A DNA stretch of 64,000 nucleotides from JAVBJV01 sp031555315 (GCA_031555315.1 JAVBUO010000004.1:1-64000); one strand, 5' to 3'. Shown: positions 26,348 through 35,658, numbered from the stretch's first letter. Numbers and translations: made by a program. The notes: generated by a model not told the origin, from the letters alone.

Positions 26348-28417
26348 TTAGCCTTCGCGCGCCAACAGCGCCTGCGCCTTGCGCCGCCAGTTCTCCCAGG
26401 CGGTGTCGGCAATGCCGCCCAGCCGTTCGACATTGGTTGACGCCTCGTTCAGGCGACGGCGCGCTTCCTCGCGTGCCGGGCCGGTGCGGTCTTCCACCGC
26501 CTGACGCAGGCGGTCCAGGCCGTTTTCGGCGGCGTTCACCGCGACGATCGCCGTGCGTGCGTCGTCGAACGCAGCGCGCACCCCTTCCATGTCGCGGATC
26601 ACCCCCGCCAGCTTGTCGCGCCCGGGCGCGCCAGCCGGCAGCCGGGTCAGGATTTCGCGGAAATTCTCGAGCGTTCCCGGTCCACCCGGCAGATTGCGCG
26701 CCGCGCGTTCGATGTCGATGTCACGCCAGGCGATGCGCGCCAGCGGCACGTTCTGGGTCCACAGCGGGTATTCACGCATCATGTCGCGCTCATAGGCGGG
26801 ACGCAGCGTCACCTGCGAGCCGTCGAGCTCGACATCATAGCGCAACCCGTAATCGCCCGTAGAGGCCACCTCGAAGGTCGGCTTCGCGCCCGCATTGTTC
26901 GGCAGGTCGATGATCATCCGGCCCTTCACGCCGCGCGGATCGATGGTGAAGGCGTATTCCTCGCGCTGCAGATAGCGCACCTGCACGATGCCGCGTTGCA
27001 ACGTCACCGACGTCGGCTGCTGCGACGAATGCTGCGCGAACGACATCGCCACATCGCGGTCGCGTCCATAGGCCAGCACACGCGCCGTGCCGTCCGGCAT
27101 CGCGCGGATTTCGGAATCGCCCAGATATGCGCCGGCCTCGGCGCCATCGGCGCCGTACACGGTGGCCAGACCATCGGGCAGCGTGTGGCCCGACGTGTTG
27201 CGCACCCGCACCGCCAGCAGCGGGTTGCGGGCGTTGAAATTCTGCACCCACCAGACGCGTTCGGCCGGCAAGCGCACGTTCAGGAACGGCACGTTCGCCG
27301 TCTCGCCGCTGCGCACGGTGACCGGCGCGGGCAGCGTGAACGCCACACGCCCGATCGAGGATTCCGCCTGTGCCGCCGCAATCTGCGCCAAAGGCTCCGG
27401 CGCGGGGGCTGCTACCCCCACCGCATAGGCGCGTTCGGCAAACGCACCACTGTTCTGGCTCGTAGCGTCGCGACTACGCTGCTGCATTACCTGCGCCGCG
27501 GCCATTGCCGCCGGTGCCGGCGGCGGCGGCGCCTCGCCCGTGTCGGCGACCACGTTCACGCTGCCCGCCGCCCGCACCGGAATGTTGGGACGGGCGATCA
27601 TGATCGGCTGGTACAACGCCTGCCGGTAGGCGGCCGGATTGCCCGACACCAGCGACAGCCGCACCCCACCCCAGTCGGCGCCCGAACGGTTTTCCACCAC
27701 TGCCCAGCCGTTCAGGGTCGCCTCGCCCGCCGTAGCAGGGATCATCAGCCGGTACGAAGGTTTCCATAGCGGCGCGCCGGTGACTGTGACGAGTTGCACC
27801 TCGCGCGCCCGTTCGCCGCCGTTCAGCGCCACCTCGATCTGGCGCGTGTCCGCGGCGCGCGCGGCGGCCAGTGCCTCGGCGGCGCGGCGCACCCGTGCGG
27901 CCAGTGCGGCATCCAGCAGCTTCACCTCGCCGCCTTCGCGCAGCACGACGGTGGAAATACCGGTCTCGGTCAGGATGGTGACCCGCAGCCCGCCATCGGT
28001 AATCGCCGACCCATCGGGGCCGCGCGCCGCTTCGGTTTCCTCCGCGTCGGCCAGTTGCCCCTGCACGCCGCCGACCTCGACCATCTGCCCGAGCAGCGCC
28101 TTCAGCAATGTGACCCGGTTCTGGAAGTCGCGTGGCGACAAAGGCAGACCGCGGAACGCCTCGCTCGCCGCATCCAGGGCCGGCAGGCGGATGCCGCCGA
28201 CCGAGGCCACCGAATCGAAGACCTGCAGGCTTTTCAGAATATCGTCGACATCGGTGGTCGGCACGGTGAAGGTCACATTGCCGTTGGCCGGCACCTCGCC
28301 CCGCCGTTCGACCTGCGCCAGCCCCGCGTTCGACAGGGTGACGGACACCACCGGTAATTCGGCAGCAAAGCTCAAAACTGGCATTGAAACGCCCATCAGC
28401 AGAATGAATTTACGCAT
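26348..28417 (-). CDS. Exported DUF4139-domain protein
   Basis: A 689-residue protein with a signal peptide (MRKFILLMGVSMPVLSFAAE). Segments near the N-terminus (VTFTVPTTDVDDILKSLQVF) and the central part (APLWKPSYRLMIPAT, GWAVVENRSGADWGGVRLSL) match DUF4139/DUF4140 proteins. An Ala/Gln/Pro-rich linker at about 300-350 divides the beta-rich domain, and the last 130 residues are helical and charged. The function is unknown; such proteins are thought to be envelope-associated. It stands alone, convergent with the LysR gene. Confidence 0.85.
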   Translation of the reverse strand: MRKFILLMGVSMPVLSFAAELPVVSVTLSNAGLAQVERRGEVPANGNVTFTVPTTDVDDILKSLQVFDSVASVGGIRLPALDAASEAFRGLPLSPRDFQNRVTLLKALLGQMVEVGGVQGQLADAEETEAARGPDGSAITDGGLRVTILTETGISTVVLREGGEVKLLDAALAARVRRAAEALAAARAADTRQIEVALNGGERAREVQLVTVTGAPLWKPSYRLMIPATAGEATLNGWAVVENRSGADWGGVRLSLVSGNPAAYRQALYQPIMIARPNIPVRAAGSVNVVADTGEAPPPPAPAAMAAAQVMQQRSRDATSQNSGAFAERAYAVGVAAPAPEPLAQIAAAQAESSIGRVAFTLPAPVTVRSGETANVPFLNVRLPAERVWWVQNFNARNPLLAVRVRNTSGHTLPDGLATVYGADGAEAGAYLGDSEIRAMPDGTARVLAYGRDRDVAMSFAQHSSQQPTSVTLQRGIVQVRYLQREEYAFTIDPRGVKGRMIIDLPNNAGAKPTFEVASTGDYGLRYDVELDGSQVTLRPAYERDMMREYPLWTQNVPLARIAWRDIDIERAARNLPGGPGTLENFREILTRLPAGAPGRDKLAGVIRDMEGVRAAFDDARTAIVAVNAAENGLDRLRQAVEDRTGPAREEARRRLNEASTNVERLGGIADTAWENWRRKAQALLAREG

Positions 28418-28476
28418 GATATACCCCTGGATACTGCGCTTTAGTCGTTACAACGTTTCTGCATTATAACACAATG

Positions 28477-29931
28477 TTAATGTGCGTGTCGCGTTACAAG
28501 CCGGCCCGGTTTTGCACCGGAAGCGCCCTGTTCCGCCGTATAGGTAACCACGCCATTGGCCCAGACGGTTTCGATTCCCTCCGAGATCAGAGTCGGATTC
28601 TCGAACGTTGCGCGATCGATTATTCTATGCGGATCGAACAGAACCAGGTCGGCATAGGCCCCGGCGCGGATTTCTCCGCGATCCTGCATGCCGAAGACCC
28701 CGGCGGTGCGCCCGGTCATCTTGTGGATGGCGGTTTCCAGATCCAGCACGCCGAGCTCGCGCGTGTAGTGCCCCAGAATGCGCGGGAACGTCCCCCACAG
28801 ACGCGGATGCGGTTTCGCGTCGTGCGGCAGACCATCGGACCCGAACATCGACAGACGATGCGTCATGATGCGGCGCACGTCCTCCTCGTCCATCTGGAAG
28901 GTGATCGCGCCGGCCGGCAGCAGCCGTTCGGCGGCGCGGCGGATATCGGTGTTCCAGCCGCGCGCGATCTCGCGCAGATCGCGGCCCGCCATTTCCGGAT
29001 GCGGAACCGACCACGAGACCAGCACGCGTGTATCGTCGCGCAGGCGGTCGGGCATCAGCACCGTCGAACCGGCGGGATACGGGTAGACATCGAACGCCAC
29101 CGCCTGGGTCTGCGCATAGGCATCGATCAGTGCCAGCGTCTGCGGGCTGCGTCCGTAGTTTTCGGGCATCGAACACTTATGATGGCTGATCACCGCTTCG
29201 ACGCCGGCGCGCTTGCCGATCTTCAACGTTTCCTCGATCGACGCGCAGACCTGATCCGCCTCGTCGCGCATGTGCGATACATAAAGACCGTCCGTCGCGC
29301 GCAGCGCCTCGGCAACGGCGATCACCTCCTCGGTCGGCGCGGAGGCGTTCGGCTTGTAATAAAGGCCGGTGGAAAAACCCGATGCGCCTTCCGACAACGC
29401 CTGCTTCAGGCGTGTGTGCATGCGGGCAATTTCGCCGTCTTTGGCCGAACGGTAGACATCGCCCTGCATGGCTTCGATCCGCAGCGTCATGTGACCGACC
29501 AGTGCATAGGTGTTGACTTCACACCCCCTGGTTTTCAGCGTGTGCGCATAATCACCAAAGCTGTCGAACGTCCACCAGCTTTCATCGCCCAGCAGGTCGA
29601 GCGGCGGGATCGGCCGTTTACCCATCCGTCCCGGCGACAGGCTGACCCCGCAGTTGCCGACCACCACGGTCGTTACCCCCTGGCTGATCTTGCACAGCAT
29701 ACATTCCGGCCCGCACAGCACGGCGCGGTCGTCATGCGTGTGGGCATCGATGAAACCCGGCGCCAGAGCCTTGCCCGTCGCCACGATCTCGCGGTCGGCC
29801 GACGCGCCCCCCAGATCGCCGATGGCTATGATCTTATCGCCGGAAACACCGACATCCTGAACCTTGCGGCTATTGCCGGTGCCGTCGAATACCGTGGCTT
29901 CCCGGATGATCAGATCGCAGCGCAGCGCCAT
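28477..29931 (-). CDS. N-acyl-D-amino-acid deacylase (amidohydrolase family)
   Basis: A 484-residue zinc amidohydrolase of the D-aminoacylase group, which hydrolyses N-acyl-D-amino acids. Metal motif HxH is PGFIDAHTHDD; further typical segments are VVVGNCGVSLSP (metal Cys), SGFSTGLYYKPN, YVSHMRDEADQV, ISHHKCSMPENYG and the C-terminal ADLVLFDPHRI. ATG at 29931 has a gggaagag site; ATG at 29943 would add four residues. It lies divergent from an ABC binding protein, which may import its substrate, though this is only inferred from position. Confidence 0.9.
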   Translation of the reverse strand: MALRCDLIIREATVFDGTGNSRKVQDVGVSGDKIIAIGDLGGASADREIVATGKALAPGFIDAHTHDDRAVLCGPECMLCKISQGVTTVVVGNCGVSLSPGRMGKRPIPPLDLLGDESWWTFDSFGDYAHTLKTRGCEVNTYALVGHMTLRIEAMQGDVYRSAKDGEIARMHTRLKQALSEGASGFSTGLYYKPNASAPTEEVIAVAEALRATDGLYVSHMRDEADQVCASIEETLKIGKRAGVEAVISHHKCSMPENYGRSPQTLALIDAYAQTQAVAFDVYPYPAGSTVLMPDRLRDDTRVLVSWSVPHPEMAGRDLREIARGWNTDIRRAAERLLPAGAITFQMDEEDVRRIMTHRLSMFGSDGLPHDAKPHPRLWGTFPRILGHYTRELGVLDLETAIHKMTGRTAGVFGMQDRGEIRAGAYADLVLFDPHRIIDRATFENPTLISEGIETVWANGVVTYTAEQGASGAKPGRLVTRHAH

Positions 29932-30034
29932 ACTCTTCCCCATCTGGACACACCGGTTTTTATGCTTTCAGTATACGGTCGACCGGCTACGACAGAACCG
30001 CCGGCGATTACACAAAACACGAGGAAACTTCGCA

Positions 30035-31267
30035 ATGCTTCTTTCCCGCCGCGCCGCTCTCGGCGCCACTGCCGGGCTTGCCGTGCCGCTGGTTCTGCCG
30101 GCGCGCGCGCAGACGGAACCCACCATCCGTATCGGCGTGCTGGCCGATTTCTCGGGCCCATACCGCGACACGTCCGGCCCGACATCGGTCGCCTGCGTGC
30201 ATCAGGCGATCGAGGATCTCGGCCTGGCGCAACGCGGCATCAAGGTCGAGGTGCTTCAGGGGGATCATCAGAACAAACCCGATATCGGCATGGCGATCAC
30301 CCGCGAATGGTTCGACCGCCGCGACGTCGACATGGTGTGCGAGGTCAACAATTCAGCCGTAGCCCTGGCGCTGGCCGGCCTTGCCAAAGACAAAGACAAG
30401 ATCCAGCTGACGAGCGGCGCGGTCAGTTCCGCCCTGACCGGAGAATCCTGCAGCAGCAACACGATCCAGTGGACGTACGATACGTGGATGCTGGCGCATT
30501 CGACCGCGGTTTCCACCGTACGGACCGGGCACGACAGCTGGTATTTCGTCACGGCCGATTACAGCTTCGGCACACAGATGGAACGCGACACGACACATTT
30601 CATCACCCAGGCCGGCGGGCGCGTGCTCGGGTCGGCCCGCTTCCCGTTTCCCGGGACAACGGATTTTTCGTCCTTTCTGCTGCAGGCGCAGGCCAGTCGC
30701 GCAAAAGTCATCGGGCTGGGAACCGCCGGGGCGGATACCGTCAACTGCATCAAGCAGGCGTCTGAATTCGGCTTGACCGCAAGCGGCATGAAACTGGCCG
30801 GGCTGGTCATGTTCATCACCGACGTCCATAGCATGGGGCTAGAGACCGCGCAGGGCTTGCTGCTGACCGAAGTGTTCTACTGGAACCTGAACGAGCGCAC
30901 CCGTGCCTTCATGAATCGCATCCGCCCGAAAGTTCCAGCCAACTGGCCGAACCAGGAACACGCGGGCACATATTCGGCGGCGTACCACTACCTGAAGACG
31001 GTGACGGACATGGGGGTTGCGCAGGCCAAGTTATCGGGTCGCGCCACCATCGCGCGCATGAAGGCGATGCCCACCGACGACGATTGTCTTGGCGCCGGCC
31101 GTATACGCGAAGATGGCCGGAAGATTCATGCGGCCTATCTGCTCGAGGTCAAGAAACCGAGCGAAAGCAGCGGCCCGTGGGACTATTACAAATTGGCCGG
31201 GACAACACCGGCCGAGGAAGCATTCCGCCCGCTGGCAGGGGGAAATTGCCCACTGGTCCGCGGCTGA
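30035..31267 (+). CDS. ABC transporter substrate-binding protein, amino-acid (Leu/Ile/Val-like) type
   Basis: A 410-residue periplasmic binding protein. The leader (MLLSRRAALGATAGLAVPLV) carries a twin arginine and ends before QTEPT. The mature part starts IRIGVLADFSGPYRDTSGP and has VDMVCEVNNSAVALAL, TYDTWMLAHSTAV and SFGTQMERDTTHF, as in type I LivK-like receptors. A gaggaaac ribosome site precedes the ATG. No permease or ATPase gene lies in the window, so it is an orphan component. The ligand is unknown; the divergent D-acylase suggests an acylated or D-amino acid. Confidence 0.9.
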   Translation: MLLSRRAALGATAGLAVPLVLPARAQTEPTIRIGVLADFSGPYRDTSGPTSVACVHQAIEDLGLAQRGIKVEVLQGDHQNKPDIGMAITREWFDRRDVDMVCEVNNSAVALALAGLAKDKDKIQLTSGAVSSALTGESCSSNTIQWTYDTWMLAHSTAVSTVRTGHDSWYFVTADYSFGTQMERDTTHFITQAGGRVLGSARFPFPGTTDFSSFLLQAQASRAKVIGLGTAGADTVNCIKQASEFGLTASGMKLAGLVMFITDVHSMGLETAQGLLLTEVFYWNLNERTRAFMNRIRPKVPANWPNQEHAGTYSAAYHYLKTVTDMGVAQAKLSGRATIARMKAMPTDDDCLGAGRIREDGRKIHAAYLLEVKKPSESSGPWDYYKLAGTTPAEEAFRPLAGGNCPLVRG

Positions 31268-31279
31268 GCCGTCGGTAAA

Positions 31280-31308
31280 CAACGAGGCAGTATACATCTG
31301 CCTCGTTG
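31280..31308 (+). terminator. Stem-loop after the binding-protein gene
   Basis: A perfect 11-bp stem (caacgaggcag / ctgcctcgttg) with a 7-base loop begins 12 bases after the stop. No T-run follows on the plus strand, so it may act as a 3' stabiliser or a weak terminator. Confidence 0.5.
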
Positions 31309-31523
31309 AAATCGGGACTGAATTGGCCCTGAACAAAACAACGTGAGTGTTGTAGAATTTCGGTCTTCGGACTCGCCACAGGTTCCCGCGCGTTCCTTGC
31401 GCGGGGCAATTGTCCTGGCCCGTTCCGGGGCAGCTCTGCGCCTATGGACTGTTCAATGTGCAGCCGATGCTGTTGCCGAACATCGACAAACCGCATGGGG
31501 TAATGCGGCAGCACCAGTGACAG
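31309..31523 (+). other. Intergenic region with a possible C-terminal coding remnant
   Basis: One plus frame reads GLFNVQPMLLPNIDKPHGVM and ends at a stop near 31517 just before the SDR gene. It looks protein-like, but I recognise no family and see no start codon with a ribosome site. It may be the tail of a decayed gene. A GTG-initiated overlapping frame at 31343 is not convincing. Confidence 0.3.
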
Positions 31524-32312
31524 TCAGATCGCACGCACCGAACCGCCGTCGACCCGCCAGATGCTGCCGGTGACGTAGGACGCCTTGTCCGAAGCCAGGA
31601 ACGCCGCGGCTGCGCCGAACTCTTCCGGGTTGCCCATGCGCCCGACCGGGATCATCGCTTCGCGTTGTTTCACCACCTCCTCGACCGCCAGCCCCTGTTG
31701 CTGCGCAGCACCCGTGGTCAATTCCACGATCCGGTCGGTGCGAATCATACCCGGGGCGAGGATATTGCAGGTCACGTTATCGCCAGCGATTTCCGCCGAA
31801 ATCGTCTTTGTCCAGCCGACCAGCGAAGCGCGCAGCATGTTCGACAGCACCATGTTCGGCAGCGGCTGCACCATGCCCGACGAACCGACGGTGATGATCC
31901 GCCCCCATTTGCGCGCCCGCATGCCGGGCAACAGTTGCTGCGCCAGTTGCACCGGCGCGATCACCATGCGCTGGAACCAGATCGGCAGCACGCCGGTGTC
32001 CAGCTTCGTCGCCGGGCCGGCCGGCGGGCCGCCATGGTTCAACACCAGCACATCCACACCGCCCATCAGCCGTTCGGCCTCCGCGCCCAAATGCCGGATG
32101 CTCGCCAGATCCGACACATCTGCGGCGACGGCGAAGGCATCCGTTCCCGATGCCGCCTGCAACCCCGCCACCACCGGCGCCAGCGTTGCCGCGTCGCGTG
32201 CCGAGACGGTGACGACGGCGCCTTCGGCCGCCAGTGCTTGCGCGATCGCACGGCCCAGCCCCTTTGATGCGCCCATCACCAGCGCACGGCGGTTTTTCAG
32301 TCCAAGATCCAT
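31524..32312 (-). CDS. Short-chain dehydrogenase/reductase
   Basis: A 262-residue SDR. The cofactor motif is ALVMGASKGLGRAIAQAL, followed by NHGGPPAG in place of the usual NNAG. Catalytic Ser lies in ITVGSSGMVQP. The usual YxxxK is not evident: LSNMLRASLVGWTKTISAE has Leu where Tyr is expected, so activity may be unusual. The C-terminus SDKASYVTGSIWRVDGGSVR is standard. I chose ATG at 32312 with a ggag site; the longer frame to 32339 is unlikely. It is divergent from the dehydrogenase pair. Confidence 0.87.
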   Translation of the reverse strand: MDLGLKNRRALVMGASKGLGRAIAQALAAEGAVVTVSARDAATLAPVVAGLQAASGTDAFAVAADVSDLASIRHLGAEAERLMGGVDVLVLNHGGPPAGPATKLDTGVLPIWFQRMVIAPVQLAQQLLPGMRARKWGRIITVGSSGMVQPLPNMVLSNMLRASLVGWTKTISAEIAGDNVTCNILAPGMIRTDRIVELTTGAAQQQGLAVEEVVKQREAMIPVGRMGNPEEFGAAAAFLASDKASYVTGSIWRVDGGSVRAI

Positions 32313-32428
32313 GGTGATCTCCTCCACTTTCCGGCACACAACCTGCCGTCAGTCTTCCTCTTCCGCAACCGGGCATCTGCCGCCATGATCACGGCCAGAA
32401 CAAGGGAGCCAGATAAAGGGGGATCGCC

Positions 32429-33391
32429 ATGGCCAAGCCGAAACTCGTGGTTGCACGTCCTATGCCCGCCGCCGTGACCGAACGTATCCAGCGGGATTTC
32501 AATGCCATTCTGCCCGAAAACACCACGCTAACCTCCGAGGAAGTGTTGCAACGGGTGCGCGACCACAAGGCCGACGCGATGCTGATCGCCACCAATCTGC
32601 CGTTCAGCAAGACGGTGATCGATATGGTGCCCGCGCATGTAAAGATCGCCGCGTCTTTCGGTGTCGGCTTCGACCACGTCGATGTGGCGGCGGCCAAGGC
32701 GCATAAGCTGATCGTCACCAACACGCCCGACGTGCTGACCGACTGCACCGCCGATCTGGCGTTTCTGCTGCTGCTCGGCGCCTGCCGCCGCGCGGGTGAA
32801 TACGAGGCCGTGATGCGCCACGGCTGGCGCAAACCGATGGGCGATATGCTGGGGGTAAAAGTGTCCGGCAAAACCCTCGGCATCGTCGGCATGGGGCGGA
32901 TCGGCCGTGCCGTCGCCCAACGGGCGCGCGGGTTCGGCATGAAGATCCTCTACACCGATGCCGCGCGCCTGCCGCCCGATCTGGAGCAGGGGGCGACATT
33001 CGTCCCGAAGCTCGATGCCCTGCTGGCGCAATGTGACATCGTCTCGCTGCACGCCCCGCTGACCGCCGAAACCGACCGGTTGATGAACGCCCGTACCTTT
33101 GCTCTGATGAAAAAGGGCAGCGTGTTGGTCAATGCGGCGCGCGGCGGCCTGGTGGACGAGGATGCGCTGGTCGACGCATTGTCATCGAACCACCTGTTCG
33201 CCGCGGGGCTGGACGTGTTTCGCAGCGAACCGGATTACGATCTGCGTCTGCGCGATCTTCCCAACACGTTCTTGATGCCGCATGCTGGCAGTGCCACAGT
33301 TGAAACGCGCAACGCCATGGGTTTCCGCGCCCTGGACAACATCGACGCCGTTCTTTCCGGCAAAAAGCCCATCGATCCTCTCTGGACCTGA
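32429..33391 (+). CDS. D-2-hydroxyacid dehydrogenase (copy 1)
   Basis: A 320-residue NAD(P)-dependent enzyme of the glyoxylate/hydroxypyruvate reductase type. The Rossmann motif is GIVGMGRIGRAVAQRA. Catalytic residues are Arg in VNAARGGLVDEDAL, Glu in DVFRSEPDYD and His in LMPHAGSATVETR. It is followed after three bases by a second gene of the same family and length. Together with the flavin reductase behind it, it forms a probable three-gene operon. The 2-oxo acid reduced is unknown. Confidence 0.92.
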   Translation: MAKPKLVVARPMPAAVTERIQRDFNAILPENTTLTSEEVLQRVRDHKADAMLIATNLPFSKTVIDMVPAHVKIAASFGVGFDHVDVAAAKAHKLIVTNTPDVLTDCTADLAFLLLLGACRRAGEYEAVMRHGWRKPMGDMLGVKVSGKTLGIVGMGRIGRAVAQRARGFGMKILYTDAARLPPDLEQGATFVPKLDALLAQCDIVSLHAPLTAETDRLMNARTFALMKKGSVLVNAARGGLVDEDALVDALSSNHLFAAGLDVFRSEPDYDLRLRDLPNTFLMPHAGSATVETRNAMGFRALDNIDAVLSGKKPIDPLWT

Positions 33392-33394
33392 TTC

Positions 33395-34357
33395 ATGAAT
33401 AAACCCGTTCTACTGATCATTCGCCGTCTGCCCGCCGCAGTCGAAGCCCGCGCCAGCCGTGACTATGACGTGCGTCTGAACGAACACGACACGCCGCGCA
33501 GCGGCGAAGAGATAGTGCGTCTGGCACAGGGAGCCGGCGCGATCCTGTGCAGCCCAGCCGACAAACTCGACGGGAAAACCATCACCGCCCTGCCCGCCAG
33601 TGTGAAGGCAATCGCCACCTTCAGCGTCGGGTTCGACCATATCGATATCACCGCAGCCAAGGCGCGTGGTATTCAGGTCGGCAACACGCCCGATGTGCTG
33701 AGCGTCGCCACCGCCGAAATCGCGATGATGCTGATGCTGATGGCCGCGCGCCGCGCCGGCGAAGGCGAACGCTGGCTGCGCGCCGGGAAATGGACCGGAT
33801 GGACGCCAACGCAGTTTATCGGTACGCAGATTTCCGGGCGGCGGCTCGGCATTCTCGGCATGGGGCGCATCGGCCGCGAAATGGCGAGAATGGCGCGCGG
33901 TTTCGAGATGGAGATCCATTACCACAACCGCAGCCGGCTCGATCCCGTTCTGGAAGACGGTGCGATCTATCACGCCGATGACGCCTCCTTCCTGCCCGTA
34001 TGCGATGTGCTGTCGTTGAATGCGCCGGGCGGAGATGCAACGCGCAAATGGCTGAACGCCGGGCGTATCGCACGACTGCCGCCCGGCGCCATCGTCGTGA
34101 ATACCGGACGCGGTACGGTCGTGGACGACGAAGCTCTGATCGGCGCACTGCAATCCGGACGCGTCTCGGCTGCCGGGCTGGACGTCTACGACGGCGAGCC
34201 GCACGTTCATGCCGGGTATCTGGCACTGGAGAATGTCGTGCTCGCCCCGCATCTGGGCAGCGGCACACGCGAGGCCCGCGACGCCATGGGCTTTCGCGCG
34301 CTCGACAATATCGACGCCGCGCTGAGCGGGAGCGATATGCCGTTCCGTATCGCTTGA
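33395..34357 (+). CDS. D-2-hydroxyacid dehydrogenase (copy 2)
   Basis: Also 320 residues and clearly paralogous to the preceding gene. The Rossmann motif is GILGMGRIGREMARMA; catalytic residues lie in VNTGRGTVVDDEAL (Arg), DVYDGEPHVHAG (Glu) and LAPHLGSGTREAR (His). Shared words such as TPDVL, SVGFDHIDITAAKA and AMGFRALDNIDAALSG show the duplication, but the substrate loops have diverged. The two copies may form a heteromer or handle two related acids. Confidence 0.92.
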   Translation: MNKPVLLIIRRLPAAVEARASRDYDVRLNEHDTPRSGEEIVRLAQGAGAILCSPADKLDGKTITALPASVKAIATFSVGFDHIDITAAKARGIQVGNTPDVLSVATAEIAMMLMLMAARRAGEGERWLRAGKWTGWTPTQFIGTQISGRRLGILGMGRIGREMARMARGFEMEIHYHNRSRLDPVLEDGAIYHADDASFLPVCDVLSLNAPGGDATRKWLNAGRIARLPPGAIVVNTGRGTVVDDEALIGALQSGRVSAAGLDVYDGEPHVHAGYLALENVVLAPHLGSGTREARDAMGFRALDNIDAALSGSDMPFRIA

Positions 34358-34381
34358 TCCCTTACGCAAACTGGGCCCGAC

Positions 34382-35041
34382 ATGCTGTTCGACTTCGAAA
34401 AAATCGCCCCATTGGACTGCTACAAGCTGCTGGCGTCGACCATTGTGCCGCGGCCGATCGCCTGGGTCGTCACGCAGGACCGTCAGGGCGTTCTCAACGC
34501 CGCGCCATTCTCGTTCTTCAACGCGCTTTCGGGTGATCCGCCGGTCATCGGCATCGGCATTGGCGCGCGTCCTGCGCCGGGTGATGCCGTCGTGGTGAAG
34601 GACACCGGCCTCAACATTCGCAACACGGGCCAGTTCACGGTGTGTCTGGTCGGTTACGACAACGCAAAAGCCATGAACGTCACCGCGATCGACTTTCCCC
34701 CCGGCGTCGACGAACTGCGCGAAGCCGGGCTGACCACATGCCCCAGCATCCGGGTCAAACCGCCGCGCATCGCCGAAAGCCCGGTGGCGATGGAATGCGA
34801 GCTGATGCAGATGATCGATCTTGGCACCGAGCGCGTCCTGGTGCTCGGCCGCGTGCTCGCCATGCATGTGCGCGACGACTGCGTGCTCAATCCGGATAAA
34901 TGTTATATCGACACGCCGAAGCTCGATCTGGTGGGACGTATGCACGGCGCCGGCTGGTACAGCCGCACCACCGAGCGCTTCGAGCGCCCGCGTATCAGCC
35001 CCGACGCCTGGGCCGCAGGCAAAAAAGGCCACGCGGGCTGA
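34382..35041 (+). CDS. Flavin reductase-like FMN-binding protein
   Basis: A 219-residue split-barrel flavoprotein. The start MLFDFEKIAPLDCYKLLAST, IVPRPIAWVVTQDRQGVLNA, APFSFFNALSGDPPVIGIGI and NTGQFTVCLV are typical of the flavin reductase/DIM6-NTAB family. It would use NAD(P)H to reduce FMN for a partner enzyme or act directly as an oxidoreductase. It follows the dehydrogenase pair by 24 bases on the same strand. Confidence 0.9.
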   Translation: MLFDFEKIAPLDCYKLLASTIVPRPIAWVVTQDRQGVLNAAPFSFFNALSGDPPVIGIGIGARPAPGDAVVVKDTGLNIRNTGQFTVCLVGYDNAKAMNVTAIDFPPGVDELREAGLTTCPSIRVKPPRIAESPVAMECELMQMIDLGTERVLVLGRVLAMHVRDDCVLNPDKCYIDTPKLDLVGRMHGAGWYSRTTERFERPRISPDAWAAGKKGHAG

Positions 35042-35062
35042 TCCCGCCCAGCCCGCTTTGGA

Positions 35063-35428
35063 TCAGACGCGCTCCAGAATCGTCGCGATCCGTTCCGCCT
35101 CTTCGGCGACCAGGCCGAGGCGGATGACGAATTCCTCGTCCACAACGGGAAGCGCCGAAGCAGGCGCCCCGGTGGCGGCGGGCGCGGTTGGCACGGAAGC
35201 CGCCTGTTGCGAAGAAGGCTGCGCCCGCTTCAGGTCATGCAGTTCGTCGGCCAGCATCAGTGCGGCGAACATCAGCAGGCGCGCCTCGCCGTTCTGCCCG
35301 CCTATGGCGCGGATGTCGACGATCCGGCGCTCGACCTCGGCCGCCATCTCGGTCAGGTGCTGTTCCTGCCCGTCCTCGCAACCGACGGTATATGCATATC
35401 CGTTGATTCTGATCGTGGTCTGTGTCAT
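35063..35428 (-). CDS. zapA: Cell division protein ZapA
   Basis: ZapA bundles FtsZ filaments at the division site. The 121-residue protein starts TIRINGYAYTVGCEDGQEQH and has the ZapA helix EVERRIVDIRAIGGQNGEAR followed by LLMFAALMLADELHDLK. An Ala/Pro-rich linker and an extra C-terminal helix follow, as in other alphaproteobacterial forms. Its start overlaps the stop of a small coiled-coil gene by four bases. Confidence 0.9.
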   Translation of the reverse strand: MTQTTIRINGYAYTVGCEDGQEQHLTEMAAEVERRIVDIRAIGGQNGEARLLMFAALMLADELHDLKRAQPSSQQAASVPTAPAATGAPASALPVVDEEFVIRLGLVAEEAERIATILERV

Positions 35429-35658
35429 CCGCGGGCGTCCTTCGGTGCCAGAGCCGTGCGCAACTGCACGATCAGCGAATCGAGCCGCTCGGCGACAACC
35501 GCGGTCTCGGCCGCTATGGTGCGATGACGTTCATCGGATTCCGCCATGGCCTGTGCGGCGGCGACATCCTCGCGCAGGCGAGTCGACGCATCGGAAATGC
35601 GGCTCAACGCCGCTTCCAAGCGTTCCAAAGTCTCGTTTACACTCTGCAGATCTGCCAT
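35425..35658 (-). CDS. Small coiled-coil protein (DUF4164-like)
   Basis: A 77-residue helical protein with heptad-like spacing: LQSVNETLERLEAALSRISD, then AVVAERLDSLIVQLRTAL. It is cotranscribed with and overlaps zapA; small DUF4164-type coiled coils occur next to zapA across alphaproteobacteria. The position suggests a role in divisome assembly, but nothing in the sequence proves it. Confidence 0.75.
   Translation of the reverse strand: MADLQSVNETLERLEAALSRISDASTRLREDVAAAQAMAESDERHRTIAAETAVVAERLDSLIVQLRTALAPKDARG

Noticed and set aside
31149..31514. 121-codon minus-strand frame across the end of the binding-protein gene
   Set aside because: It overlaps a well-supported gene and its stem-loop and has no motif.
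35040..35065. Possible 6S RNA next to zapA
   Set aside because: The gap downstream of zapA is only about 20 bases, too short to hold ssrS.
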